Assembly (NCBI GenBank): GCA_023053685.1
Contig: JALIGW010000028.1
Location: forward strand, 5,443,501 to 5,507,500
DNA: 64,000 nt
Direction: 5' to 3'
Source of the DNA: Diadophis punctatus similis
Lineage: Eukaryota; Chordata; Lepidosauria; Squamata; Dipsadidae
Shown here: in pieces, positions 32,111 through 43,166 of the stretch
Layout of the letters: each line of letters starts with the position of its first letter
How positions within the stretch are numbered: the first letter of the stretch is position 1
Program-made: the position numbers and the translations under genes
The notes under the pieces: model-generated
What the model was told of the DNA's origin: nothing
Databases searched by the model: none
Seen by the model: the letters and a program-made list of their open reading frames with translations, nothing else

Positions 32111-33282
32111 TGATCAGGATTTGAAATGGACATATGACATAATTCAGTCTACATAATGCTTCTAGAATGGATGTAGAAACAAAATTAATGAAAGGTTTTA
32201 CTGTAATTCCTCAAGTTGACCTTGAGTGACTAGTCTTGAAGAACGTCATATTCAATGTGTAGAAGAGAGGAAATGCCTGAGCTTTGTTAAACACCTGAAT
32301 TGCTTCCCTCCATTTCCTTTAAACCTTTTCCAAGCATAAGGACGATATAATGGCTGTCTATAAAACAGCAGTATATGTAAATGGAGCGTGTGGAGAAAGT
32401 TGGAGAGGATGCATGTTGGTAGAAGTAATTTTTATTGTAATGTTTGAAGAGCAGCTATAACAAACCCCAAGAGACTCTAAGCAGATGGGAGAGAATTTGC
32501 TTCCTATTTCAAATTCTTCATGCTCCTTTCTTGTGTTGCCCCCTCTGCAGAGAAATCTTAGCTTCTCATAGCTTCAAGACTGAGCTATTGAAGTCAATTT
32601 CATGTTTGCATTCTCAGCATTTTTGCTTTTTCTACCAGACAAGTCTCTCTTGATATAGTAGCTCCCATACATTAGTTAAAGTAACTCTGTCAAGTTGGCT
32701 ATGGTGGCATAGATAGAGGGCTCACTAACATCAAAGTATTCCGGTTTCTCTGCATCCAGGATGGATGCTGGAAATATTGTGGATGGATTTGGGCAGCTTC
32801 CCTAGAACCCCAGGTAAACATTAAGACATTTTGCATACAGATGATAGGTGGGATCTGTTACAGGGAGTGCAAGATAAGCTTCTGATATGCAACTACAGTC
32901 CAGGACAGCTCTTCCCTTAAATTCATTTTTAATTTGTGCATAGATGGATGAAAATACTGACCTGATGATCAGACATGACTGTAAGGGCACAGATGGGTGA
33001 GGGATCCTGCAATGGGAGCATTGGAGCCCAACAGATGACTTCTCCAGGCAACATAGATGACTGCAAAGGAAATATTCTTTGACTTTCTGGTGGAAAACAC
33101 TATCCTCTGTAACACCTTGACTCAGCATCAGCCTGCAGGCTAAATTCAAGATGAAGGCTCCATTTTGAGAACATGTCTTCAAAAGTTGGGTTAGAGCAGG
33201 GCATTGAAACTGTGTGGAGGAACCATGTAATATTTGCCTAAAGTATTTAAATGTCAATCTACTTGATGATAGGAAGATGTTA
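32111..33282. other. Intergenic sequence, no gene seen
   Basis: A 151-codon frame on the - strand (32802-33257) has no recognisable domain, and nothing supports translation. Confidence 0.4.
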
Positions 33283-33426
33283 GCTGCTGTGGCCTAGAGG
33301 TGGAGCTCTTGCCTCACAATCACGTTGTGAGTTTGATCCTAGGTAGAGGCAGATGTAGGATCTCCTGCTTGGGCAGGGGGTTGGACTAGATGACCTGCAA
33401 GGTCCCTTCCAACTCTGGTTATCTGG
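33283..33426 (+). mobile_element. tRNA-derived SINE with a CR1-like tail
   Basis: The tRNA-like head has an A-box match GTGGCCTAGAGGTGG and a B-box match GTTTGATCCTA. The 3' part is the CR1 terminal sequence (TTGGACTAGATGACC, AAGGTCCCTTCCAACTCT). This structure indicates RNA polymerase III transcription and mobilisation by the CR1 reverse transcriptase. It is not a functional tRNA gene: no intact acceptor stem or cloverleaf is seen. Confidence 0.82.
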
Positions 33427-33785
33427 GAAGAATATTTTCTTAGCCTTTTACTTTTTTATATAGATGTACTGCACCTGTTGTCAGTTTTCTGAGGTCAGCA
33501 ACAGTGGAAAAAGTGCTCAGCAATACCGTAGAAGCTCCTGAACTTAGTCAAACTCCCAGGGGAACGTCAAAGAATCCTGCTCTACTAAAGACATTAATTA
33601 GAGAAGAATTATTACTGTCAGAAAAATTGAGATTTCCAGAATGATTGGAAATTGTGAACTTCTGTTATTGTGCCTGATGTGGGCAAAGCTTACATTCTCT
33701 ATCGCAAATGTCTAGACAAGAGACTAAGCAAATGTTAATAATTACAAGGTCTCTTTTGTAGATTCATTTTTACAGACCTTAGAAC

Positions 33786-33890
33786 CAGTAGTGAAATCCC
33801 ATTTTTTTTAACTACCGGTTCTCTGAACTACTCAAAATTTCCGCTACTGGTTCTCCAGAACCTGTCAGAATCTGCTGGATTTCACCACTG
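33786..33890. mobile_element. Short hAT-like MITE, relative of 20242
   Basis: Begins AGTAGTGAAATCCCA and ends GGATTTCACCACTG. The interior CTACCGGTTCTCTGAACTAC is the inverse of sequence at 20300. The flank TTAGAACC is present on both sides, offset by a few bases. Confidence 0.65.
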
Positions 33891-33892
33891 CA

Positions 33893-35875
33893 AGTTAGAA
33901 CCAATATTTTTACACTTGTACTTAGCTAAGATTTCCTTGCAGAACTCTGGCAATTTATCTATTTGTATAGGAAATTGGCCACTGTGATCTGATAGAAAAC
34001 TTGCTCTATTTCACAGTTAAGGGTATTTGTTTAATTCAGGAAAGTAATGTTTAATAGCACATCGTGATATCCTTTATTTTCTTATTTTATTTTTAACTTT
34101 AGTTTTGTATCAGTGTATCAAAAGATCACAGCGTTCGTTTCGGGCAATTGAACTTAGCCATCATTTGACACTTAATTTGACTTTGAGATTCTTGCACTAG
34201 AGGGAAACAGAGGTAAAGAAAAAAAATTAGCTCTTTGATGCCATCTAATGCTCAATTATTTTGTAGTCCACACTTAGTGGCTTAAATGTACATGCGAACA
34301 ACTTTTTACAATTGTTTGGCAACCTCTGAAAACGTTATCTACAAGCTCAATAGTGGCCAAGGTGTTGTTGGAATAGCTTTTTTTAATTTGGAAGAAACCT
34401 GATGATCAAGGCCAACACTCAATCTTTTTTGTTTCTCCAATCTTACAAGTTGCCTTGTTTTTGTCCTTTCAGTCCCTATTTCCTGCCATCATCACTTGGC
34501 CCTCAAGTGCAATCTATTTGTAAATAGGAAACATGGCTGTCCTAAGGGCACCTGGAAATCCAAAGCTAATTTTGTAGAGTGCTTCTTATAATTGAAATGT
34601 TCATGTATATTTCATAGTAATCATACTGGTTGTAGATGACAGAAATCATAGGTAAATGCATGTGGAGAATGCTAAGTTGGGGAAAGCATGTTTTGTTACC
34701 CCGACCTCACTTTTTTTTTTGCATGTAAATTTTCCATCTTTCAATGAGATGTAAATACAGTTAAGTATGAACAGAGAGCTGGATTGTCTCTTTACTCCCG
34801 AGTTTCAGAAAGGGTTAAAAAACAGTACCCTCTGAACATACCCAACCTCACCAGAGTGGCTTGACTTATCTAACCACAATTAACCTGGGTTGATACTGGT
34901 TGCCACCACTAGGCCAGAGTGGCCTTTAGGAGGATGCCACTGCATCTACAGCTGGCTATTTGGGTTACACCCTAGGTCTTCTACCAGTAGGGCTGCATCC
35001 CTAGTCAACCAGGTTAACACTCCTTCTTCACCCAATTTAAGCCCAGAGGATTAAAGGAAGGACCAACTAAATACGTGGGCTAGCAAGTGTAGTAGACAAT
35101 GGCAGTAATCATAACAAAGTAAAGTAAATGACAGAACTGAAGCAATGACGAGATCTATCAAGAAAATAATAGCACTAAGCAGCCTGACCCAGGGGAAGAA
35201 AAGGAGTTATAGGTTTGTTCCAGTGGCAGCTCTACTAGAGTTTGGTTTGGTGTACAGCTTTAAAGATTCAGCCATTATTCTGCCTCACAGCTTGACTGCA
35301 CCAAATGATCACTAGAAACAGAGAGAATCTTGGCCCACAGCAAAGACTGTGCCAAGTCTGGATAAGGGTTAAGGAAGGGATGCAGATAACCGATTAAGTC
35401 AGCTAAGAGAAGTTGGGAGGCTGAAGTTAATCCTATCCAAACCAAACTGTATGTATCTCCAACACAAGGAGAAGAAGGGATCAGGGCCCATACAGGGATG
35501 TCAAAAAGATTCAATTTTACAAATTTTTCAAAGCCTTGCCCCTTTTTTCATGTGTTACATGTCTGACCCAGCCTGGACCAGTTTAAAAAGCCCTTTCCTA
35601 AGAAAAGTTTTGAAAACTTTTAGCCTATTTGAGTAGATCTCCAGTTTTTCTCCAAACAACTCCACAAGGGACAAGTGTGAACTCAAGCACAATGCTTGCA
35701 AGAGTTTATCTCTGCCAAGCTAGACAACAGCCAGACACTGCAAAGGATGTTATTTCAGTTGTAGAACTCTTTATTTCCTGATTTTGTGACACTAAGGAAA
35801 ACAGATTTTTAAAAATAATTTTACTTTGTTCTTATAGCAATAAAAGAGAAAACAGGCTATTTATTTTATTTATTT
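33893..35875. other. Intergenic sequence, no gene seen
   Basis: 34800-35700 is less AT-rich than its surroundings and could be an old unrecognised repeat. I cannot support any specific assignment. Confidence 0.35.
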
Positions 35876-35879
35876 ATTT

Positions 35880-36895
35880 AGTGAGATTTATATACCGCCT
35901 CACAGTGCAAGCACTCTCTAAGCGGTTTACACCAGTAAGCAATGTATATTTATATTGCCCCCAACAAGCTGGGTCCTCATTTTACCTACCTCGGAAGCAG
36001 TGGTGGGTTCCTACCAGTGCGGTCCACTCTATAGCACCGGTAGCGGCCCGCTGGTGACGTCACAGTACTGGTGCGGTCGGTTGCCGGTGCCTGGGCACCG
36101 CCATTTTTTAAAAAAAGAAGTTTTTTTATTTTTTTAAAAAAAATTATTCTGTGCATGCCCAGAAGCCAAGCTTCCGGCACTGCGCATGCGCTGCCTTCCT
36201 ACCCCACAGTGAGTCCAAGCAGGGGAGGATGGCTGAGGGAGCGCGTGAGACACTGAAAGAACGGGCAGCAGGAGCTATCTCCATTCCCCTCCCTTCAGCA
36301 TTCTGAGAAGCCATGAATGCGCGGTGATGATCCTAGGCATTTTTGCACGTTTGAGGCTTCTCGAGCTGCTGAGAGGAGGGGGAATGGGTGGCAGGATCTA
36401 TCTCAGTTCCCCTCCCTTCAGCAGTCCAAGAAGCCACGAACGCGCGGTGATGATCCCAGGCATTTTCGCATGTTCGAGGCTTCTCGAGCTGCTGAGGGGA
36501 GGGGGAACAGGTGGCAGGAGCCTAGGATCATCGAACGGGGAGAAGCATTCAGGCAGGATGGAGCCTCCTAGAACCACTACTGCAGTCTTGCTGCTCCCGC
36601 TGCGGGGGGCTGCGTTGCGGGTGGGCAATGCCCCCCCCCGCTTCTCTGGCCGCTGCCAAGCTCCCGAGACCCACGCCCACCCAGTCACATGGCTAGCAAG
36701 CCACACCCACAAAATAAGCCACGCCCACAGAGTGGTAGTAAAAAAATTAGGAACCCGTCCCTGGTCGGAAGGATGGAAGGCTGAGTCAACCTTGAGCCGG
36801 TGAGATTTGAACTGCTGACCTGCGGATCAGTGTCAGCTAAAGTGGCCTGCAGTACCTGCCTCTAACCGCTGCACCACCTCGGCTATGAATTGTAT
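35880..36895 (-). mobile_element. Sauria-type SINE split by a hAT insertion
   Basis: On the - strand, 36895-36764 gives the tRNA-like head and body (GGTTAGAGGCAGG, GGTTGACTCAGCCTTCC, CATCCTTCCGAC). The element resumes at 35997 with CTTCCGAGGTAGGTAAAATG, GAGGACCC and GGCGGTATATAAAT. The + strand copy at 49273-49505 has the same order. The gap is filled exactly by the element at 35998-36763. Confidence 0.88.
35998..36763. mobile_element. Non-autonomous hAT element (GGGTTCCTA family), 766 bp
   Basis: Ends CAGTGGTGGGTTCCTA and TTAGGAACCCGTCCCTG are inverted. The flanks CTCGGAAG and GTCGGAAG match at 7 of 8 bases. The interior is an inverted relative of 5657-6177 and has an internal direct duplication (CGCGGTGATGATCC at ~36319 and ~36445). 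Confidence 0.87.
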
Positions 36896-37765
36896 ATATG
36901 GGTGCTGCAGCAAAAGCAAGAGGTATTATTTTCTTCTTTGATAGAGATTCTTCTACTTTAATATTGAAAGTAAAATGCCAAATAATTGAAAAATATATAT
37001 CCATTATAAGTGGCTTAGGCATTTTGTTTGTTTGCAGCATAGTAAATAAAGGAGTAACAAGGTAGATATGAGTTGGAAGAAAATTATTAACTATAAATTC
37101 TAAGCAAGATGAACCCATTGAAAAAAATCCAGCAATTATCTAGAAGGCAATCAGGAAAGGTTTTTTAAAAAATTGAAATGGCAACACATCCTGCAAATTG
37201 TCTTATTTTATAGCATAAACAGTAATGCAGCCACCAAGTGAGTTCTCAAGTATATGTGATCATCCTATCATTAAAAAAAAAGTTTTCTGGGATTTTCAAG
37301 CTACCTGTGAAATTCCCCTTTTAGCAGCAGGTATCTAAATCTAGAGTTGTTTGCTCCTTTTTTAAATTTTTGCTGAGGCTGATAAGATGAGGAAGTATGT
37401 CAAAATGTCAAATTGCCTTGATTTCAGTAAGCCAGGAGTTTCTGCCTCCTATGATTTTAACAAATTAGAAGCCATTCTATAATCATCAATGGATTGCCCA
37501 AAGCATGAAACTGCATGAGTAACTAAGACCACACTAACAATGAGCCTTTAATTCACCATTCCTGACATCAGGTTAGGGTTAGGTGCGAAGCCATGAGCAA
37601 CTCAATGGATCAAGCAGCTTAGATTAATTTAAGATGAGCCAGTTCCACTAAAGTATGTATAAAACATTAATTAGAATCCTTAAAGGAGATTTTTGGTTGG
37701 CCTGGTTACTAATGGTTCTCTGTTGATGTTATACTAGTGATACATTGTAGAATGGGGATAAGGTA

Positions 37766-38435
37766 AAGGTTTCCCTTGTCCAGTTGTGTCTGACTCTAGG
37801 GAGTGGTTGTCATCTCCATTTCCTAGCCGAGGGAGTCAACATTGTCAGAAGACATTTCCATGGTCATGTATGTTAGAATATTCATGACTGGGAGAGCCAT
37901 GTTAACAAGGTTAGCCAATGAATAGGCATAGCAACTGAATCAGCCAATAGGAGCGAACCACTTCTGAGTCTGTGCAGAGAATCGAAACTGGAAGCTTAAG
38001 TTTAAGGCTGGGCATGGCTCCAGTCTCCACTCTGTACTCTTCCACTCTGAACTCTGCTGAAATGAAACTAACTGTTCTCTGCTATCTGTAACGGCTTGAA
38101 GAAGAACTCTGCTAATGGTATTGTAAATATATGGTATTATGTTTATAAAGAAGTTATTGAATCCAGCTGAATCAGTCATCTGTGTGAGCTTCTAGTTTTG
38201 ATTTTGCAACAAACTTTAATAATGTAGCTGGCATGACTATATGATGAGGCACACGGAACACTCTTACCTTCCCTCCAAAGTAGTATCTATTTATCTTCTT
38301 GCATTTTCATGCTTTCAAACTGCTAGGTTGATAGAAGCTGGGGCAAGAACAGAAACTCACCCTGTTGCACAGTACTTGGGCTCAAATTACCAACCTTCTG
38401 GTCAACAAGCAGAGTTTCTTATATACAGTATAGAG
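37766..38435 (+). mobile_element. SINE split by a solo LTR
   Basis: Left part: AAGGTTTCCCTTGTCCAG, TCTGACTCTAGGGAG, CATTTCCATGGTCATGTA. Right part: GCTGGCATGACTATATGATG, CTTTCAAACTGCTAGGTTG, AGAAGCTGGGGCAAGAAC. Together these follow the order of a widespread squamate SINE. The LTR at 37871-38211 lies between them. Confidence 0.7.
37871..38211 (+). mobile_element. Solo LTR of a copia-like element
   Basis: Begins TGTTAGAATATTCATGACTG, close to the - strand start of the copia LTR at 11118 (TGTTGGAATATTCATGACTG). Both share GGGAGAGCCATGT and TATAAAGAAGTTATT in the same order, and the end reads TTTTGCAACA. No internal domain is present, so it is a solo LTR left by LTR-LTR recombination. The left flank ATGTA recurs about 10 bp beyond the right end. 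Confidence 0.75.

Positions 38436-38438
<3 letters not shown>

Positions 38439-38492
<54 letters not shown>
38439..38492. repeat. (GT)n microsatellite
   Basis: About 27 uninterrupted GT units at the 3' end of the SINE at 37766. Confidence 0.97.
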
Positions 38493-38495
<3 letters not shown>

Positions 38496-38694
38496 ATCTA
38501 TATAATACAAAGTCATCAGATTTACCTCCCTCTTTCTGTCCATGGTGAAGTTCCCGTTAGGTCATTGCTGAGGTAAACTTGTTACATGGGACCGTAGGGA
38601 TGCTTTCTTCTCCTGTAACTTAACAATTACATCCAGGTAATGTACTTGCTTTGTTTATGCATCTTTTCAGCCAGGGATCAAGAAAGATAGTTAG

Positions 38695-39066
38695 AAATAT
38701 ATACAATATTACAAGGTTTTAAAATATTAATCAAGCTGAACAAAAGAACCATTGTTGAAAAAGGAAAAATTGTTTTATTGTAATGATAATAGACTGAACA
38801 TAATATAACAAGAGAAAAGAATAAGGAAAATATTGGAAGATATAAGAAAGATAATGATGTAAATAATAACTATATAGAATAAATATGTTTTTGTATCACT
38901 AGGCTGTAAAAGGATAGTGTCGACGAGATGGTTGACAAGTATGTTCAATGTTTTCTATACTCAAAGATATTTGATACCTTATTTATATATACATATGTTT
39001 ATACATGTTTTTATGTTTGTATGTTTGTTTTTAACATAATTAATAAAGACTATTTTTTTTTAAAAG
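38695..39066 (+). mobile_element. Probable LINE-1 3' end
   Basis: AT-rich tail ending TTAATAAAGACT and a T/A run, then AGAAAGTTAGAAA. A similar AGAAAGATAGTTAGAAA at about 38680 could be the matching target duplication. No coding part remains. Confidence 0.4.
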
Positions 39067-39123
39067 AAAGTTAGAAAACAGGAGCAGAAAATGCTTCATG
39101 ATGATCAGTGAAGTACATTGCAG

Positions 39124-39532
39124 CAGAGGTAGGTTCCTGCCGGAGCTGCCCAGTACACAGCTCCGGTAGGGAGCGGCCGATTGCGCAACCGCTCTGGAGC
39201 CCTCTCTGCCGGTCCATTGCGCGCATCGCCATTTCCCCCCGTGAATTTTTGGGCAATTTTGCTTCTGCGCATGTGCGGAAGCAAAATCGTGCCAAAATCT
39301 CGCAAGGGGACACGCGCACGCATGAGATTTTGCTTCTGCGCTTGTGCGGAAGCAAAATCGTGCCAAAATCTCTCTCTCGCGTCCCCTCACGAGATTTCGG
39401 TGCGATTTTGCTTCTGTGCATGTGCAGAAGCAAAATTGCACAAGGGGGCGCACACGCGTAGCGAGCGCGCACCCAAAGCGTGGAGATGCGCGCGCAGTGC
39501 ACCGGCACTGGTAAGGCAGCAACCCGCCACAG
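39124..39532. mobile_element. Non-autonomous hAT element with repeated hairpins, 409 bp
   Basis: Begins CAGAGGTAGGTTCCTGCC and ends GGCAGCAACCCGCCACAG (imperfect inverses). The perfect target duplication CATTGCAG is at 39116-39123 and 39533-39540. The interior repeats TTTTGCTTCTGCGC, GTGCGGAAGCAAAATCGTG and GAGATTTT three times as small palindromes. Confidence 0.88.
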
Positions 39533-39540
39533 CATTGCAG

Positions 39541-40225
39541 CTGCTTTATTCAAAATTTGTATTTGCAGTACGCGCTCTACATGGGGCTACCCTTGAAGAG
39601 TATCCGGAGACTTCAGCTGGTGCAAAATGCGGCTGCGCGTGCTGTGGTGGGTGTGCCAAGGTACACCCACGTGACACCTGTACTCCGCCAGCTGCACTGG
39701 TTGCCCATCGGTCTCCGGGTCCAATTCAAGGTGTTGATCACCATCTTTAAAGCCCTTCATGGCTTAGGACCAGGTTATCTCCGGGACCGCATTCTGCCTC
39801 ACACTTCCCTTCGACCGGTTAGGGCCCACAGAGTTGGCCTCCTCCAGGTCCCATCGGCTAAGCAATGTCGCCTGGCGGGCCCTAGGGGGAAAGCCTTCTC
39901 TGTGGCAGGCCCCGTGCTCTGGAACCAACTTCCCCCAGAGACCCGAACTATCCCCACCCTACTGGCCTTCCGGAAAGCTGTTAAGACATGGCTTTTCCTG
40001 CAGGCAGGGGGTGGAGCGTAATCCATCTGAGCTCACCCCCAAGTATGTATGAAGTCAAATTGATTAAATGTTTTTAAGATTATGGTTTTTTAATTTTCAT
40101 ATTTGTTTTAAATGCTTATATTGGTTTCTTGTATTTTTACTGTTGTACGCCGCCCGGAGTCCTTCGGGAGTTGGGCGGCATATAAGAAATACCAATAAAT
40201 AAAATAAATAAATAAATAAATAAAT
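39541..40225 (+). mobile_element. LINE 3' fragment of the CR1/L2 superfamily
   Basis: An open frame at 39557-40021 encodes the C-terminal end of a LINE reverse transcriptase, with RLQLVQNAAAR, HWLPIGLR, FKALHGLGP, GPVLWNQLP and FRKAVKTWLF in the usual order. The 3' UTR ends in GTACGCCGCCCGGAGTCC, GGGCGGCATATAAG and an (AAATA)n tail at 40190-40225. It is 5'-truncated. The fragment's frame has no stop, so it may be fairly young. Confidence 0.85.
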
Positions 40226-40543
40226 TCTGTATAGACACGCTTTGCACACAGACACACAGTTTTTAAAGAACATTGGATCATCTTTGATGAAGCTTTATAC
40301 TACAAATGGCATGAGTAAAACTGTAGAGAAAATTGACTCTTTAAATCAGGGGTCTCAAACTCAATTTACCTGGGGGCCGCTGGAGGTAGATTCTGAGTAA
40401 GGCTGGGCCGCATCAAGTTTTCCACAAAAAATGCGCTTACAAAATATCATTATTCAGATTCAAATGTCTTTATTAACAGTTCTTTAACATTTAACTTTTA
40501 GAACATGAATGGACATAAACTGTTTGAACATGGCTTTATCTGC

Positions 40544-42547
40544 CTACTTCTTGCTGCTAGAGATCTGACAGCGCTTACTCTTGCATAGCCGAGCCACATT
40601 TGGCGTAAGTGAGGAAGCAGTTGAGACCCTCAGCACAGCTTGAAGATGAGCATCAGTAATTCTAGACCTGTACTTTGACTTATTGAAGTTCAAGGTAGAG
40701 AAGAGCTTTTCGCACAAGTATGTGCTCCCAAAAAGACACATGGTCTGCTTGAACATTCGGGAAAGCTCAGGGAAGCTGGGGGGCAATTCTCTTAAAAATT
40801 GCCCAAGTTTGGCTGCTTTTCCACTCACATCCCTAAACTTGGCTTTGAGTTCAGAGTTACACTGCAGGTCAATGAGCTCTATTTGAAACACTGGAGGGGC
40901 ATCTTGCACATCAAAGGAGAAGGGGTCTGCAAAAATTTGAAATGTGGCTCTGTGTCTCTTGAAGTCTGCAAATCTATGATCAAATTCCTCCTGTAGCCTC
41001 AAAATGACATCCACATACTCCTCATGACTGAATAGTGTGCCTGAATCAATGAGTGACTTGCATGCTGGGAAATGGCAAAGGTTTGTTTGAGAAAGCTGGT
41101 CTTTCCACAATATAAGTTTTGTAGAGAACGCTCTCACGCTGTCATAGGCAGCACTGACAAGTTGCCCCTGGCCTTGTAACCTCTTATTCAGTACATTAAG
41201 CTCATGTGTGATATCAACCAAAAAAGCTAAGTCCATGAGCCATTTTGGATCACTTAGCAAAGGAACAGAAGCCCCATCTTTCTCCATAAAAGCTTTCACT
41301 TCCACTCTCAACTCAAAAAATCTCTTCAATACGTTTCCCCTGCTGAGCCAACGCACCTCGGTAAAGTAGAGCACATCCCCATATTCTGACTCTATTTCCT
41401 CTAAAAAAGCGCGAAACATTCTGTGTTTTAAGCCCCTGGATCTGATTTGGTTGATGCATTTCACAACGAAAGACATCACGTTGTCAAACTTCAGGCATTT
41501 GCTGCAAAGGGCCTGCTGATGAATAATGCAGTGCAGAGCAATGACCTCCTCTAAACCTTCCTCTTTCTTTTTTTTATTAACAAGTGCCACCAGTCCTTTT
41601 TTCCTCCCGATCATTGATGGCGCTTCATCAGTTGTTATTCCGACAAACTTCCTCCAAGGCAAACCAGCATTCTGAAAAGCATCACACAGCTGGTGAAATA
41701 TCTCTTGGGCGGTGGTCTGGCCATGCATTGGAACTAGTGAGAGCAACTCCTCTGTGACTTCAAAATTGTCATCAACACCCCGGACATAGATTGCAAGCTG
41801 GGCAGTGTCGGTGATGTCTGTGGTCTCATCAAGAGCGACTGAGTATACACTGAAACATTTTATTTTCTCACACAGTTGATCATAAATGTCACTTGAAAGG
41901 TCAGAAATGCGCTCTGCCACGGTGTTGGAAGAAAGGCTGATGTTGCTAAACTGACCTTTCTTTTCTGGAGAGATAATACTTGCAGCCTGTAACATGCACT
42001 TTTTTATAAATTCCCCTTCTTTAAATGACTTTCCTGCTTTAGCAATCATCATACTAACTACGTAGCTGGCTTCGACTGCTGCATCATTCTCTTTGGTTGC
42101 TTTCTTAAAGAAATCTTGTTGCCTCAGCAGACATGTCTTAAGTTTAGCAACCTGGTTGGCTCTCTCATCTTCCTGGTACTTTGCATACTCCTCAGCATGT
42201 CTAGTTGTGTAATGACGCTTCAAATTGTATTCTTTGGGCACTGCAACTTTCTCTGTGCAAATAAGACAAGTTGGGATGCCCTTGTGCTCAATAAAGAAAT
42301 ATTGCTTTTCCCACTTTTCCTGAAATTGTCTGTGCTCATCATCAACCTTTCTCTTCACTGCAGGCTTTGAGCAAGACATATTTGGGGCTGCGTACCAAAA
42401 ACTTAGGCCTATGGTGCCTTGAGATACCCACTTCAGCACAAGGTGCTCTGGATGAGCGGAAATAGAGTTTCCTAGTCCCCCTAGCTGCCTAGCATGACCT
42501 TCGGCAACATTAAAGAGGACCTGATTTTTACTCACAGGAGTAGCCAA
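40544..42547 (-). CDS. hAT transposase (BED zinc finger, ZBED/GTF2IRD2-like clade)
   Basis: 667 codons with no interruption. Cut-and-paste DDE transposase of the hAT superfamily. A zinc-finger motif for end binding lies at C94-C97-H112-H117. The RNase H-like catalytic core is visible: D240 in SVALDETTD, D307 in GITTDEAPSM, the CxxH motif at C340-H343 with H339, conserved W400 in TEVRWLSRG, and E613 in LCEKLFSTLNFNKSKYRS, which also begins the C-terminal hAT dimerisation region (~605-640). The relation to GTF2IRD2/ZBED5-type domesticated transposases is my recollection of the motif set. The Met at residue 57 (42379), just before a Lys-rich stretch and the zinc finger, is a better start than the first Met, because residues 1-56 look like non-coding leader. 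Confidence 0.93.
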   Translation of the reverse strand: MATPVSKNQVLFNVAEGHARQLGGLGNSISAHPEHLVLKWVSQGTIGLSFWYAAPNMSCSKPAVKRKVDDEHRQFQEKWEKQYFFIEHKGIPTCLICTEKVAVPKEYNLKRHYTTRHAEEYAKYQEDERANQVAKLKTCLLRQQDFFKKATKENDAAVEASYVVSMMIAKAGKSFKEGEFIKKCMLQAASIISPEKKGQFSNISLSSNTVAERISDLSSDIYDQLCEKIKCFSVYSVALDETTDITDTAQLAIYVRGVDDNFEVTEELLSLVPMHGQTTAQEIFHQLCDAFQNAGLPWRKFVGITTDEAPSMIGRKKGLVALVNKKKKEEGLEEVIALHCIIHQQALCSKCLKFDNVMSFVVKCINQIRSRGLKHRMFRAFLEEIESEYGDVLYFTEVRWLSRGNVLKRFFELRVEVKAFMEKDGASVPLLSDPKWLMDLAFLVDITHELNVLNKRLQGQGQLVSAAYDSVRAFSTKLILWKDQLSQTNLCHFPACKSLIDSGTLFSHEEYVDVILRLQEEFDHRFADFKRHRATFQIFADPFSFDVQDAPPVFQIELIDLQCNSELKAKFRDVSGKAAKLGQFLRELPPSFPELSRMFKQTMCLFGSTYLCEKLFSTLNFNKSKYRSRITDAHLQAVLRVSTASSLTPNVARLCKSKRCQISSSKK

Positions 42548-42663
42548 ATGCCTTTAGGGTGGGCACGCACCTGTCTGGTTTATAAAAATAGCACTCCTCC
42601 ACTCTGCTGTGCCCCCCTGTATATTTCTTGCCCTGTATGCTAATACTGAGCATCAAGGAGGAA

Positions 42664-42838
42664 GAGACGCCGGGGTTTCTCAATGGGCGTCTCCTTCTCC
42701 ATGTGCCTCAATCCAATCACAGTGAGAGTCACAGCCAGGAAGAAAAAACTCCTTGTCTGTGACACTCTTTGATGTGATTGGATCACAACACAGCCAGGGA
42801 GAAGGAGACGCCCATTGAGAAACCCCTGCGTCTCCTCC
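42664..42838. repeat. Palindrome inside the hAT transposon
   Basis: Left arm GACGCCGGGGTTTCTCAATG...GGCGTCTCCTTCTCC returns inverted as GGAGAAGGAGACGCCCATTG...CCCCTGCGTC. Arms are about 55-65 bp with mismatches, around a spacer containing CACAGCCAGG. Confidence 0.8.
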
Positions 42839-42960
42839 TCCCATGCAGGGCCTCCAATGGCAGAACGTCCTGTCGCCTGAACGGGAAAGAGAAGAAAAAA
42901 AGTGAGGCGTGGAGAGCGTGACTGACAGGCTGGTACTTGCCTCTCCGTGTCCCTCCCATC

Positions 42961-43166
42961 GAAGAAGATGAAGTCGCCGCTCTGAACGCACTTGGTGCAG
43001 GTCAGCGTCCGGCGGTGTTACACAGCGGGCAGCGCTCCACCGCCACTTACTCCCCCTGGTGAGACGCCGAGGTACTGTACTTGGCGGTGGAGCGCTGCCC
43101 GCTGTGTAACATCGCCGGAGGCTGACCTGCACCAAGTGCGTTCAGAGCGGCGACTTCATCTTCTTC
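42961..43166. repeat. Near-perfect palindrome inside the hAT transposon
   Basis: Arms 42961-43045 and 43082-43166 (85 bp each) are almost perfect inverted copies, from GAAGAAGATGAAGTCGCC to GCGCTCCACCGCCA and back, with a ~36 bp spacer. They lie between the transposase start and the 5' terminal repeat, where the element's promoter would be. Confidence 0.9.

Noticed and set aside
32802..33257. 151-codon frame on the - strand
   Set aside because: No recognisable domain, and no start context, splice or repeat evidence to support it.
33283..33355. Possible tRNA gene
   Set aside because: A and B boxes are present but there is no acceptor stem, and the unit continues into a CR1-like tail: it is a SINE.
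39557..40021. 154-codon frame as a host gene
   Set aside because: It matches the C-terminal part of LINE reverse transcriptases and is followed by a LINE 3' tail.
40544..42547. Domesticated transposase gene of the ZBED type
   Set aside because: The frame sits inside exact terminal repeats with a perfect target duplication, so it is a mobile element and not a host gene. Domestication would need evidence of conservation.
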